A stretch of 37,591 nt of DNA from contig JAKAWS010000010.1 in NCBI GenBank assembly GCA_021816885.1, positions 1 through 37,591 on the forward strand, given 5' to 3'. The notes beneath the pieces were generated by a model. The model saw only the letters and a list, made by a program, of their open reading frames with translations, ran no database searches and had not been told where the DNA came from. This DNA comes from Microcaldota archaeon (GTDB lineage Archaea; Micrarchaeota; Micrarchaeia; Micrarchaeales; Micrarchaeaceae). The position numbers and the translations under genes were made by a program. Below, piece by piece: positions 28,837 to 37,564 of this stretch; within the stretch, counting starts at the first letter, position 1; the number at the start of each line of letters is the position of its first letter.

Positions 28837-31683
28837 ATGGGAAGGCAATTTGTTGGAATTAGGAAGAACGACACAGAGGTGCCAGAACCTGCCCTCGACG
28901 AAAGGCATGCGAGAATCTGGTCAGTAGGGGAACTTGGAGGAGGGACCAGCTACTTTGGAAGAGATAATCTTCTCGGCATATACCGCATGCTAAAAGACAG
29001 GATACCTGGTGGGAAATATCCCGACCTCATCGTCTTCCATGGAGAGGTACTTCCGGAAATACCAAAGTTCATATCCAAGCAAGGAAGACAACGCAGCCTA
29101 ATAATATCAGATCTGGTCGAGAACATCGACGAAGCTTCTGTAATGATGAAACCCCACCTTAGCAGAATATCTGATGTCATAAGAGAGAAAGGCGCTAAGA
29201 CAAAAATAGCCTATATAATGGGACATAGCGACCTTATGAATATAGATAGGGAATATGATATCCTAAACAGCTCCTACAACTACGACCCTAGGCACATATT
29301 CATCATGCGGCAGAGGTACATACAGATGCTATCCGAATTGGAGAAAAAGACCGAAAGCCTTAGGCTACAGATATCAGAGAAGGAAAAGGCAGTTGAGGTC
29401 CTTAAAAGCAAGAGATGGAAGTCTAAAGCCGTTGACAAGCTCACTGTCGATATTTCAAAACTGAGGGAAAAAGAAGAACAGAAGATAAGTGAGTTAGACG
29501 ACAATAGAGACATAAAGAACCTGTATTCCGGATTTGTGAAAGCATGGATAATAGACGGAAGCCATAACCTCAAGTATCTGATGGAAAAGGTAGGGGACTG
29601 TTTGGACCATGAGCTGTTTGAAGTCATCGCAAGATACAGGAAGGAGGATGCTGTAGATCTTGCCAAAAACTATGAGACTGAACTTGAGAAGATAATCGCG
29701 AAGATAAAGGCTGAAGGCGGGAAGCCCAAATCGCATAAGACCGTAAAGAAACTCGAGAAGAAGTCCAAGGAGATAGGAAATCTCCTGACAAAGCTCTCTA
29801 ATGAGATAATAACAAGAGAAAAAGCAGGCGAAGAGAGAAAGCATGACAACCGCCTGGAGCGTGGTTACCGCTTTACTAACAATATACCTGGCACCCCTAC
29901 AAGGTCTAAAATCTCATACGAGCTTGCATGTAAGGTAGTGAGAAGCAGAATCAGGGATGTTTTTGGGCGCAGGTTAAGCATAGATATAATTGGAGAAAAT
30001 TGCGCTGCGGTTGAACTGAATGGGCTCAGGCTTTTCTTGAGCAATAAACCTTCGAACACGTCCCATATGTTCCTAAAGAGCCCGAATAAAGGAGTGGGTT
30101 CGATAAATTGGGCACTTAGGACGGTATCTTCCAATGCAGACATAATGATAACCTCTGGTTCCCCGCTAGGACTCTCCACTTACGTACCGAAATATGACCA
30201 GAGCGAACAGTTCTGTTATCAGCTTTCTTCGCCGCCATGTGTCAACTCTGCGAAGATAGTAGACGCTTGGAATGCAAGGCTGAAGACATGGTTTACCGAG
30301 ATATTAACAAAAGGGAAAGGCTCCCTTGGATCGGGATTCGATGAGATAGAAGTACAGGGAAACAAGATAAAGCACACCTTCTTCTCGGAAGACATGCTTC
30401 GCAGAATCGCTGATTTGGAGAAGGAGAGCCAGTTGCTGGTTCTTGCCAAGATGATAGAGAGGGCAGGCACCTATGAGAGCTCTCCTACGCAGCTTGATAA
30501 GAAGGACAGGATACAGCTAAGCAACAAATTACCCAGGGAGATTACAAACAAACGCCTATTCTCGAGGATGGTTGAGGACCTCGGCATAAAAAACAGCGCT
30601 GAAAGGAAGGCACTAGGAGGGATGGTAAGGTCACACCGATTCGATGGCGGATCTGCACTTGTGAACAAGAATGCACTCGAATTCTTCTCTAAATATCTTG
30701 TACCGTCTGATTCCGGAAGAGAAATAGAGAGGAAGAATTTTGTAGTGCTTACTGATGTGCATGTAGGCAGTCCGGGCACTGGCTATCCGAACGAGCTTTT
30801 GCTCAATGCGGCTGTCTCATACATAAATGACAACGTCAAGGATGGGTTTGTGCTCAGCCTTATGGGGGACAATATCGAGGGCAATCTCAGAGACCATAAG
30901 AATGAGGTGCATCTTGACAATGACCCGACGAACATAGCAAGATTCAAGAGGTTCATGGAAGAGAGAGGGATATCTGCAGGCACTGAGACATACAAAAAGA
31001 ATCTGGAAAGGTATGCGGCATGGCTCTATTACAAGACACCTAAGGCTAACACGAACGCACAGGCAGAAACATTTGTGGATGGAGTGAGACAACTGCTTGA
31101 TGACCGCAGGGTCTCAGCTGTAGTGGTTGCGGACGGCAACCATGTTAACAAGAGCTACATTAGAAAGGATGTGACTGAATCAGGACTGCTATTCAGAAGC
31201 ATAGAGCAGTCTGTGCCAGAGGAGAAGCGCAATGCCGTAAAACGGGTCTACGGCGGAGATTATGGACATGGAGATATAGTCATAGGTGATCTGCCGGTCC
31301 TTTTCTCGCATAGAGTAGTACCAGAGCAGATAATAGGCGATCTCGGCATGGGGGAGGGGCTGGCGATCGGAGGGGACAGGCATATTCATGAATTGGCGAC
31401 AGGCGGAGGAAAGGTAGTGTTTACAGGGGCCCAGATGCAGGGGAACTCAGGCTTCCCGCAGACAATCGGCATACCTGTGAGCGAATCACTCAGGGGCTTC
31501 TCCATTCTCTCCGTATATTACGATCCCAAAGAACCCGGAAAGGTGCTTACCGCCACTGACACCTACATAAATATGAGACACCTGAAGGACAGAGGTTATA
31601 TAAAGACAAATTCGCTTATAGAAAAGTTCGAAGAAGGGCTATCTTTGCTGCCGGCGCAACAGGAGAGAATAAAACTCAGATGA
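28837..31683 (+). CDS. Giant calcineurin-like metallophosphoesterase
   Basis: 948 residues. The C-terminal part (about 633-930) is an intact metallophosphoesterase: VVLTDVHVGSPG, LMGDNIEGN, VADGNHVNK, LFSHRVVP, GGDRHIHE. It should bind two metal ions. The N-terminal half appears to hold a second, degenerate copy: YPDLIVFHGEVLP, LIISDLVENIDEAS, AYIMGHSDLMN, and, after a long charged coiled coil (about 165-370), LRLFLSNKPSNTSHMF and ADIMITSGSPLG. That would make it an active phosphoesterase paired with a pseudo-enzyme split by a coiled coil (inference). Substrate unknown; nuclease or nucleotide phosphodiesterase activity is possible. No signal peptide, so cytoplasmic. It stands alone between its promoter and mazG. 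Confidence 0.8.
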   Translation: MGRQFVGIRKNDTEVPEPALDERHARIWSVGELGGGTSYFGRDNLLGIYRMLKDRIPGGKYPDLIVFHGEVLPEIPKFISKQGRQRSLIISDLVENIDEASVMMKPHLSRISDVIREKGAKTKIAYIMGHSDLMNIDREYDILNSSYNYDPRHIFIMRQRYIQMLSELEKKTESLRLQISEKEKAVEVLKSKRWKSKAVDKLTVDISKLREKEEQKISELDDNRDIKNLYSGFVKAWIIDGSHNLKYLMEKVGDCLDHELFEVIARYRKEDAVDLAKNYETELEKIIAKIKAEGGKPKSHKTVKKLEKKSKEIGNLLTKLSNEIITREKAGEERKHDNRLERGYRFTNNIPGTPTRSKISYELACKVVRSRIRDVFGRRLSIDIIGENCAAVELNGLRLFLSNKPSNTSHMFLKSPNKGVGSINWALRTVSSNADIMITSGSPLGLSTYVPKYDQSEQFCYQLSSPPCVNSAKIVDAWNARLKTWFTEILTKGKGSLGSGFDEIEVQGNKIKHTFFSEDMLRRIADLEKESQLLVLAKMIERAGTYESSPTQLDKKDRIQLSNKLPREITNKRLFSRMVEDLGIKNSAERKALGGMVRSHRFDGGSALVNKNALEFFSKYLVPSDSGREIERKNFVVLTDVHVGSPGTGYPNELLLNAAVSYINDNVKDGFVLSLMGDNIEGNLRDHKNEVHLDNDPTNIARFKRFMEERGISAGTETYKKNLERYAAWLYYKTPKANTNAQAETFVDGVRQLLDDRRVSAVVVADGNHVNKSYIRKDVTESGLLFRSIEQSVPEEKRNAVKRVYGGDYGHGDIVIGDLPVLFSHRVVPEQIIGDLGMGEGLAIGGDRHIHELATGGGKVVFTGAQMQGNSGFPQTIGIPVSESLRGFSILSVYYDPKEPGKVLTATDTYINMRHLKDRGYIKTNSLIEKFEEGLSLLPAQQERIKLR

Positions 31684-31870
31684 ATGGTTAGGTTACTGCC
31701 GTTTGGCGTTAGTATAGAAAGAATGTAGAAAGGAGCAGGAACAGGATGAAGAGTTTCTTCCCTGATTCGATACCTGTCACTCCTATAGCCGGACAGAACC
31801 ATATTTGTAATAGCAGCGATGATGCTGATAGTGGCGCGGGGTTTCTGCGACGCAAGGTCCGACACACATT
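31684..31870. other. Intergenic stretch without supported gene
   Basis: About 190 nt between the phosphoesterase and the mazG promoter. Two overlapping frames on the minus strand are open (ending in hydrophobic segments), but neither has a convincing start, ribosome site or composition. No hairpin or guide-RNA box pair that I can defend. Confidence 0.4.
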
Positions 31871-31878
31871 CATAAAAG
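31871..31878 (+). promoter_or_regulatory. TATA box of mazG
   Basis: CATAAAAG is centred 26 nt before the ATG at 31901, giving an expected transcription start on the start codon itself (leaderless). Confidence 0.5.
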
Positions 31879-31900
31879 CAATAACGATAATGGTGACATC

Positions 31901-32245
31901 ATGGAAGAATCTCAGATAAAGAGTTTTAGCGATTATGCGGCAGAGGCGCATAAAACAGCGATTTACCCAGAAGACAAGGCGATTGAATACCTGGCCTTAG
32001 GTCTAGCAGGAGAAGCGGGAGAGGTAGCAAACAAGGTAAAGAAGATAATAAGAGGGGACAAAGAGATAAATCTCGAAGAGATAATAGATGAGCTTGGGGA
32101 TGTTATGTGGTATCTATCAGAACTCTCTAGATTGGTTGCCAAGAACAGCGATTCGCCATTGGCGCTCGTAGCTTCCAGAAACATAAGGAAGCTTAGAGAT
32201 AGAGCCGAGAGGGGAATGATAAAGGGCACGGGCGACAACAGGTAA
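31901..32245 (+). CDS. mazG: MazG-like nucleotide pyrophosphohydrolase
   Basis: 114 residues, a single all-alpha MazG domain. The metal-binding E-x2-E...E-x2-D pattern is seen in LGLAGEAGEVANKVKK and EEIIDELGDVMWYLSELS. Such enzymes hydrolyse (deoxy)nucleoside triphosphates to monophosphates and pyrophosphate, cleaning the pool of aberrant nucleotides. The protein is of the short, single-domain type found in archaea and phages. It stands alone, leaderless, convergent with the giant surface-protein gene (21-nt gap). Confidence 0.93.
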   Translation: MEESQIKSFSDYAAEAHKTAIYPEDKAIEYLALGLAGEAGEVANKVKKIIRGDKEINLEEIIDELGDVMWYLSELSRLVAKNSDSPLALVASRNIRKLRDRAERGMIKGTGDNR

Positions 32246-32266
32246 TGATTGGGCGGCGTTCAAGAC

Positions 32267-35200
32267 TCAGCAGCTGTTCTCTATAGTTATTATCTGGTTG
32301 TATGTACCGGCTGATTGCGCTGCAGGGATATTAAGCCCGAAGTATATCGAGTTGGAGGAGCTGGATGCCACGCTTATCAATGTGTTTGCCGCGGTAGGTC
32401 CTAGTTTGCTAGCAGCAGCATATGTAATACCTGAAGATGGGGACCAAGACGTATTGCTTACTCCGAAGCTGGATGGGCCTGATATCCAATTCCCGCCGTA
32501 TACGTACATGTATGCAGATGCGCTCCCTGAGTTTGTGTCGACAATCTGATTATTTGTGAGTGAACTTGTTCCGGGATTTATCAAACCGAAGTTTATGGTG
32601 CTTGGATTTAAGGAAATCAGGCATGCAGGAGTGATTGCCGAGTATACACTACCAAAAAAGTTTGAAGGCATTACGCCGTTCGGCGGAAGCTCCCTTATTA
32701 TTACACCGTTCCAGTACTGTATACCGCTGGCCGCATCCCCTACGAGCCCTATGTAGTTGCCTTTGTTGCTTACTGTATATATGTTGGATGCATTTTGACC
32801 TATCTCGCTTCCGTATATGCCTGGCACAACTGAGACAGACATCTGCGCACTGCCGCTGTTTACGACTATTGATAAAAGTAGCCATTTATTTGACCAAAGT
32901 CCAGTATCTGGCGGCGCAGACCAGCTGGTCCATGAAGCTGCCGACGCGATGCCATACCAACCATTACCGTTGCCGACTCTTCCTATCTGTCCAGAACCAG
33001 CTGAATTGGCAAGGAAAAATAGGTCATCTAAATTTGCCGTATACGTATAATATTCTATAATCATGTTTGCTGTTTGATTGCCGGCAATAGTATCTAGATA
33101 ATCTCCGTTTGCACCGTCTGCATAGAAAGCGTGCGTACCAAAAGGCGAGCCGGGTGGCCCGGATGGCGCTGACACTGTCTGCCCCGCAGTGCCTGCCACT
33201 GTCCAACCTGTAACCGAGTTGCCGCTGAAGTAGTTACCGAATACGCTTGTGCCGTCATCGTATTGGCCGTATGTTGAGGTAATGGCAGGGGCCTCTCCGA
33301 TACCGGTTGTTCCTGACGCGGAGAGAAGATTGGTCACAGTATTTGCGAATCCCAGATAAAGGGGGCTTATGGAATTTGCCTCTACCCCGTTAGCGATTTT
33401 TGCCCAGATCACAAGTTTGCCTGATTGGTTCTTTTCTATCCATGCCGGTTGGACTGCACCTATTGCATTAAACACCTCGAAGTCTGCAATGTTCCCGTTA
33501 TATGTAAGATAAGTGGAGTATGTGCTTTCTGTTATGTTTATCATCTGCTGGAATTGGACCGGGGCGGCAGCGGACTGGTTATTCGAGATACAGATAGGTG
33601 CATAGTAAATTACATTGACCGGGAACGCGCTGGGCGCAGGCATGGCACAGAACTTTGTTATTACGTTAGCCGAAGTATAGTTGGAGTTCCCTATGGTATT
33701 CGCCTGTATAGTATAAATCCCATTGTTCGGGTTCACGCTGTAAACACTGTTTGTCGATGTGCTAGAGACTATAGCACCGTTAACTTGCAGGCTGGCGGCC
33801 AGTTGATTTCCTACGGTAGATATGCCATAATTGATATTGGTGCTGGTTCCGGAGAAGACCACATTAGGACTTGACAGCGTCAGAACAGGAAGGGCTTTGT
33901 TTATTCTCAGAATACCGTTGGTTGACAACCCGCTGGTTATGTCTGTTGCGGTTATAATGTAGTTGCCAGGGATCCAACAACTACCCAAAGACGGAGTTGT
34001 ATCACATACCGTATAACTTATAGTATTGGCAGTAGGGCCGGCTATTACAGTGCCGTTTTTGAGTATTTCTATACTGTCACTGCTACTGTGGGCCGTGGCT
34101 GTTATGCTATCAGTATTTCCATATACCGTAGGGTTTGTCTGAATCAGCAGCAGAGGAGAAAGTGAGGAAGCAACAGAGCCGAAAGAGGAGCCTGGCATTA
34201 TGTCATTCGGCGGCAGCGCCCTTATTATCATGCTATTCCAGTATGTTACAAACTGTCCTCCGAGCGCATCACCGACTAAACCTATGTAATTTCCATCATT
34301 TGTCGCAGTATATGTGTTTGCGAGAGTGCCAAACGCGCCGAGCAGATTGTTTGAAGGACCTATGTACGAGGTTGTCGTACTGCCAGCTATCATTATATCG
34401 TATTTGTACCAAGTGTTTGTCGTCTCGCTCAACCCAGAAGCAGGACCCGACCACGATGTCCAAGAGGAGGTGCCAGCTAGACCTGAGTAATCCCCTCCAC
34501 CCCTGCCATCAAGCCTCCCCATCTGACCAGCACCGCCTGAACTCGTAAGGAAGAACAGGTTGCCGAGTCCGGATGTCCGAACATCAAAGCTTATTATCTC
34601 GTTTACAGTTAATGAAGGGACCGAGGTGTCAAGGTAGTCACCATTGGCGGAGTTTGCATAAAGCGCGTTTGTAGTTGAATAACCACTCCCGGATGGCGCG
34701 GTTGGAGTTTGGCCGGCGGATCCTACAACTGCCCAGCCCGCAGTGCTTGCAGGGTTAACGTTATAATAATCGAACACTGTAGGCCCGTCATCGTATTGTG
34801 CGTATGTGGCACTGAGTTGCGGTGCTTCCCCGACATTTATGTTATTTAATAGGTTCTGTGAAGTTGGCGCAAAACCCATGTAGATAGTTATACTATTGCT
34901 TGCAGGTATGCCATTAGAGATATTAAGCCAATAGATGGTGTTTGTGGATGTGTACAAGTTTGGCGAATTCGCAACTGTGTTTAATAGAGTGTTGCTTGCA
35001 CTGCCTTCCATCCAACTTGGTATGACATTGCCGTCCGCATAGAAAAATTCTATATTATTTAGGCTGTTCGTCTCATAAGAGTTATAAGAAAGGCTATTTA
35101 CGGACAGCATTTCTTGAAATGGGGACGGGGTAGGGGCAGTTTGACTGTTAGATAGCGTTATCGGCACATAGTACTCTATTTGAGCAGGTATTACTAAAGC

Positions 35201-36676
35201 ACCCGGGTCTTCTGCAGTATAATTTGCGTTGCCGCTCACATCAAAAATTATCTTTGCGGTTTCGTTTGAATGAAGCGTGAAGACCTTGGAATAGGACACA
35301 TTACTGCTGTTGATGCTGCCGTTGATTGCAGTGTTATTCGAGAAAATTATATTATAACTGTAGTTTGCCGGGTTTCCACTTATCAGTGAGCTTTCCAATG
35401 ATAATGTTATTTTATATGACGTTTGGCCTAACATTATTGGAATGTAGATTTTAGATGTGACGTTGGGGGTTGAAATTGTTGCGCCGTTGGCCGTTATTGT
35501 AAGGCGAGGGACCGCTTTTTCTATGCTTACCTTATAGAGGGTTGCGATGCCGTGTGTGTTATATGCAATGTAATTGAGCTTGCGCCCGGCCTTTACATAG
35601 CTGGAGTTCTGCATTACCATGCCATAAGGTAAAGTTATCGTTTTATTGAAAACATGCGCTTGGTTGCCTATCAATTTCATTGTGTTTGCCAGCTGGCTTT
35701 GATTAAGCGAGGTCAGATTGCTCATCTCTGAATAATTCAGTTGCACTGGTGCGATGATATTCGCTATCGTGCCGTTTATGTCTGTAGCAGAAATACTGCT
35801 GTTTGTTATAAATACAAAATCCGATGGAACGCCGTTGCTCCGTAAGAGGCGGCTTACTGCGTCTACGCTGGTGGTAGTGATTATAGTAGGAGATGATGAA
35901 ATATGATTTATTTGAGGTATAGATGTCGTCGGAGAAGAAGTCGAGGTGCTTGAAGATGTAGTAGAGGTAGTGATAGAATTTGATGTATTATAGGTTTTGT
36001 TCGATGCCGTGTTCGGGGAAACTGTGTTTCCGTTATTCAGATAGAATACCGTGTTCCGTGCCGTGCCGGCCGTGACATTGCCTATGCTGTTATATGGAGT
36101 AAAAATCTCGTTGCCAAAGACTACGTTTTGTACCGAGTAGTTGTATATACTGTTTGGGAGCAGGAACTCGATGCTGTTTCCCGCAATCGCGTTGGTGGTT
36201 GTGTTGGCCACTTCTACTGACCATGGCGCGTTATTCGGCAATGCGCTTTCGCTAAATGTTGTGTAAATCTCAGGATTGAACAGCGCCGATATCGTTCCGT
36301 TGCCATTTATATCTGCAGTAGTATTCTCGGAGGATTTGTTGGATATGTAAATTCCAGCGTCAGTCCATCCGCCAAATGTGAAGTTTTGCTCAGGAATCGC
36401 TTTTATTGGATAATTGCCTGGCAAAACAGCTTCCTTTGCCGTGGTGTTTATTGTAAGCCCATTAAAATTTATCGCACCGCCACTACTGGAGTTTATGCTT
36501 ATTATAAACGAGTTTGTCGGACTGTTTGACGGCATTGCATTAGCTAGTATGGCGATTGATGCCATTAGGATTAACACCGATAGGGGATACAATGTGTGTG
36601 TACAGCCCGGTTTATGCTTTGATTGTTTCACTCTGTTCGCCATCTTTGGCCTTTGCCATAGTTTAGTTTTTCGCAT
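32267..36676 (-). CDS. Giant secreted surface protein with two DUF2341-like modules
   Basis: 1469 residues. A basic N-terminus and the hydrophobic segment LYPLSVLILMASIAILANA make a signal peptide. Next come an InlB-like repeat (about 60-130), an Asn-rich region, a Ser/Thr stalk (about 230-260) suited to O-glycans, and a beta domain. Two related modules follow, at about 495-825 and 1025-1335. Each runs from a Y-x-PI-x-SN-Q start through an F-x-PAWIE/PSWMEG block and GEAP...YGQYDDG to a YWNxxIIRxLPPN end. An Ig-like stretch lies between them. The C-terminal ~125 residues end in ENSC with no membrane anchor. Many N-x-S/T sites suggest heavy glycosylation. The promoter (about 36683-36698) sits so close that the ATG at 36643 may be the real start. 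Confidence 0.85.
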   Translation of the reverse strand: MRKTKLWQRPKMANRVKQSKHKPGCTHTLYPLSVLILMASIAILANAMPSNSPTNSFIISINSSSGGAINFNGLTINTTAKEAVLPGNYPIKAIPEQNFTFGGWTDAGIYISNKSSENTTADINGNGTISALFNPEIYTTFSESALPNNAPWSVEVANTTTNAIAGNSIEFLLPNSIYNYSVQNVVFGNEIFTPYNSIGNVTAGTARNTVFYLNNGNTVSPNTASNKTYNTSNSITTSTTSSSTSTSSPTTSIPQINHISSSPTIITTTSVDAVSRLLRSNGVPSDFVFITNSSISATDINGTIANIIAPVQLNYSEMSNLTSLNQSQLANTMKLIGNQAHVFNKTITLPYGMVMQNSSYVKAGRKLNYIAYNTHGIATLYKVSIEKAVPRLTITANGATISTPNVTSKIYIPIMLGQTSYKITLSLESSLISGNPANYSYNIIFSNNTAINGSINSSNVSYSKVFTLHSNETAKIIFDVSGNANYTAEDPGALVIPAQIEYYVPITLSNSQTAPTPSPFQEMLSVNSLSYNSYETNSLNNIEFFYADGNVIPSWMEGSASNTLLNTVANSPNLYTSTNTIYWLNISNGIPASNSITIYMGFAPTSQNLLNNINVGEAPQLSATYAQYDDGPTVFDYYNVNPASTAGWAVVGSAGQTPTAPSGSGYSTTNALYANSANGDYLDTSVPSLTVNEIISFDVRTSGLGNLFFLTSSGGAGQMGRLDGRGGGDYSGLAGTSSWTSWSGPASGLSETTNTWYKYDIMIAGSTTTSYIGPSNNLLGAFGTLANTYTATNDGNYIGLVGDALGGQFVTYWNSMIIRALPPNDIMPGSSFGSVASSLSPLLLIQTNPTVYGNTDSITATAHSSSDSIEILKNGTVIAGPTANTISYTVCDTTPSLGSCWIPGNYIITATDITSGLSTNGILRINKALPVLTLSSPNVVFSGTSTNINYGISTVGNQLAASLQVNGAIVSSTSTNSVYSVNPNNGIYTIQANTIGNSNYTSANVITKFCAMPAPSAFPVNVIYYAPICISNNQSAAAPVQFQQMINITESTYSTYLTYNGNIADFEVFNAIGAVQPAWIEKNQSGKLVIWAKIANGVEANSISPLYLGFANTVTNLLSASGTTGIGEAPAITSTYGQYDDGTSVFGNYFSGNSVTGWTVAGTAGQTVSAPSGPPGSPFGTHAFYADGANGDYLDTIAGNQTANMIIEYYTYTANLDDLFFLANSAGSGQIGRVGNGNGWYGIASAASWTSWSAPPDTGLWSNKWLLLSIVVNSGSAQMSVSVVPGIYGSEIGQNASNIYTVSNKGNYIGLVGDAASGIQYWNGVIIRELPPNGVMPSNFFGSVYSAITPACLISLNPSTINFGLINPGTSSLTNNQIVDTNSGSASAYMYVYGGNWISGPSSFGVSNTSWSPSSGITYAAASKLGPTAANTLISVASSSSNSIYFGLNIPAAQSAGTYNQIITIENSC
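32660..35190 (-). repeat. Duplicated DUF2341-like module coding segments
   Basis: The coding segments at about 34195-35190 and 32660-33610 encode two homologous ~300-residue lectin-like modules within the surface protein. Shared landmarks in order are the YYxPIxxSN start, GEAP followed by an ATYAQYDD/STYGQYDD block, GWxVxGxAGQT, NGDYLDT, a SxWTSWS block, NYIGLVGDA, and IIRxLPPN. The copies have diverged well beyond nucleotide identity, so this is an old duplication within the gene. Confidence 0.7.
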
Positions 36677-36691
36677 CGGGATGTTTAATAT

Positions 36692-37099
36692 TTAATACGT
36701 CTTTAGATCCAAACCGGAAATTTGTACGAAATGCTTCTTATTTCTGCTCACTAGTTTTATGTTATAATATAATGCTGTGGCACCAATATAAATGTCATTT
36801 ATTCCGATAGGTTTTCCTTTTTTAGTGACTTCTGCCTGGATTTTAGAACTAACATTTGCTATATCCTCGGTAAATGGAATTGCTTTAAATTTACTTAAGT
36901 CCCTGTTCGCAGATTCAAGCTTATCCTTAAGATTATCCTTTCCGTTATATGTAAGGTATACACCAAGCAAATATTCGTGAATAGATATGACTGAAAGTGC
37001 GGGTTGTTCCCCGATTTTATCTAGTTCAGTTGCGATATTCGCTGATCCGGTTTGCCCGTTGACCAAATCTATCAAAAAGTCCGTATCGAAAAGTATCAA
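36692..37099 (-). CDS. vapC: VapC-type PIN-domain toxin ribonuclease
   Basis: 135 residues. PIN-domain acidic residues are visible at D5 (ILFDTDFLIDLVNG), E42 (SIHEYLLGVYL) and D102 (IGINDIYIGATAL); N120 takes the place of a fourth polar residue (LVSRNKKHF). It is the second VapC in the window and not a close copy of the first, so the two modules were acquired or diverged independently. The antitoxin gene lies 4 nt upstream in the same operon. The surface-protein gene begins only 15 nt after its stop, in the same direction, so its promoter must lie inside vapC's last codons. Confidence 0.92.
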   Translation of the reverse strand: MILFDTDFLIDLVNGQTGSANIATELDKIGEQPALSVISIHEYLLGVYLTYNGKDNLKDKLESANRDLSKFKAIPFTEDIANVSSKIQAEVTKKGKPIGINDIYIGATALYYNIKLVSRNKKHFVQISGLDLKTY

Positions 37100-37103
37100 G
37101 AAA

Positions 37104-37325
37104 TCATCCGGTTAATTTGGATATGGTTACGGCTTCCGTCTTCTTTATCTCAGCCTTTACTTTCTTCCAGTCCTCTGTACTAATCGTCTTGCTTCCGACA
37201 ATATCGGAAAGCTTGGATGTGCCTTCAATGCTTCTTTTTATCACTTTAGAAAAGCTCTCGTCTGGCCTCTTCGCTCTCTTTAAAAGCAAATAGACCTCAT
37301 CCGAGACTGCTATTACTTTCGCCAT
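37104..37325 (-). CDS. vapB: VapB-type antitoxin (DUF217/COG1753-like)
   Basis: 73 residues. The N-terminal MAKVIAVSDEVYLLLKRAKR followed by DESFSKVIKRSIEG is the DNA-binding part typical of archaeal VapB. The Lys/Glu-rich C-terminus would neutralise VapC. The N-terminal layout matches that of the first VapB in the window (V/I-S-V-S-x-E-x-Y ... SFS-x-VIK), so both belong to one family. It starts at the ATG at 37325, downstream of a palindrome and a TATA box. Confidence 0.88.
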   Translation of the reverse strand: MAKVIAVSDEVYLLLKRAKRPDESFSKVIKRSIEGTSKLSDIVGSKTISTEDWKKVKAEIKKTEAVTISKLTG

Positions 37326-37333
37326 ATCTTATA

Positions 37334-37356
37334 TATATGCATATACATATAAATAC
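37334..37356 (-). promoter_or_regulatory. vapBC promoter with palindromic operator, second pair
   Basis: On the minus strand the order is TATA-like ATTTATATG (about 37347-37356), then a perfect 12-bp palindrome TATATGCATATA (37334-37345), then the ATG at 37325. The same layout of TATA plus 12-bp A/T palindrome is seen in front of the first VapBC pair. It is probably the site for autorepression. Confidence 0.55.
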
Positions 37357-37422
37357 CTATCAGCCCGGTCAAACTCTGTATAGTAAATGTCTGCCACTTG
37401 ACATGCTTAACATACACACCTA

Positions 37423-37461
37423 GTGCAATTCATCCACGACTTAAAAGTCGCGGTTTTCTTG
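37423..37461 (-). mobile_element. IS200/IS605-type right-end hairpin relic, copy B
   Basis: On the minus strand this is 34/39 identical to 16747-16785. The arms of the hairpin keep pairing despite base changes in the loop, and the end ATTGCAC is conserved. No tnpA or tnpB gene lies in the window. It is probably a solo end or the 3' end of an orphan reRNA-like RNA. Confidence 0.6.
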
Positions 37462-37489
37462 CATCAACACATATAACTCCACAAAAAAG

Positions 37490-37564
37490 TGCTCCTGTCG
37501 GGATTTGGACCCGAGTTTCGGCCTTGAGAGGGCCGCGTCCTTGACCGAGCTAGACGACAGGAGC
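37490..37564 (-). tRNA. tRNA-Glu(CTC)
   Basis: The acceptor GCTCCTG pairs with CAGGAGC (minus strand), discriminator A. The D-stem is GTC/GAC. The anticodon stem CGGCC/GGCCG encloses CTCTCAA, giving anticodon CTC. The T-stem TCGGG/CCCGA has loop TCCAAAT, again with C in place of U at position 55, as in tRNA-Val. There is no intron. Its promoter would lie to the right and is partly outside the window. Confidence 0.94.

Noticed and set aside
31596-31951. Two overlapping minus-strand frames near the end of the phosphoesterase gene
   Set aside because: They mostly shadow the phosphoesterase 3' end and mazG start. A hydrophobic C-terminus alone is not enough evidence for a gene.
32660-35190. CRISPR-like or tandem DNA repeat in the surface-protein gene
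   Set aside because: The repetition is at protein level (two diverged domains); there are no short regularly spaced direct repeats. No CRISPR array or cas gene was seen anywhere in the window.
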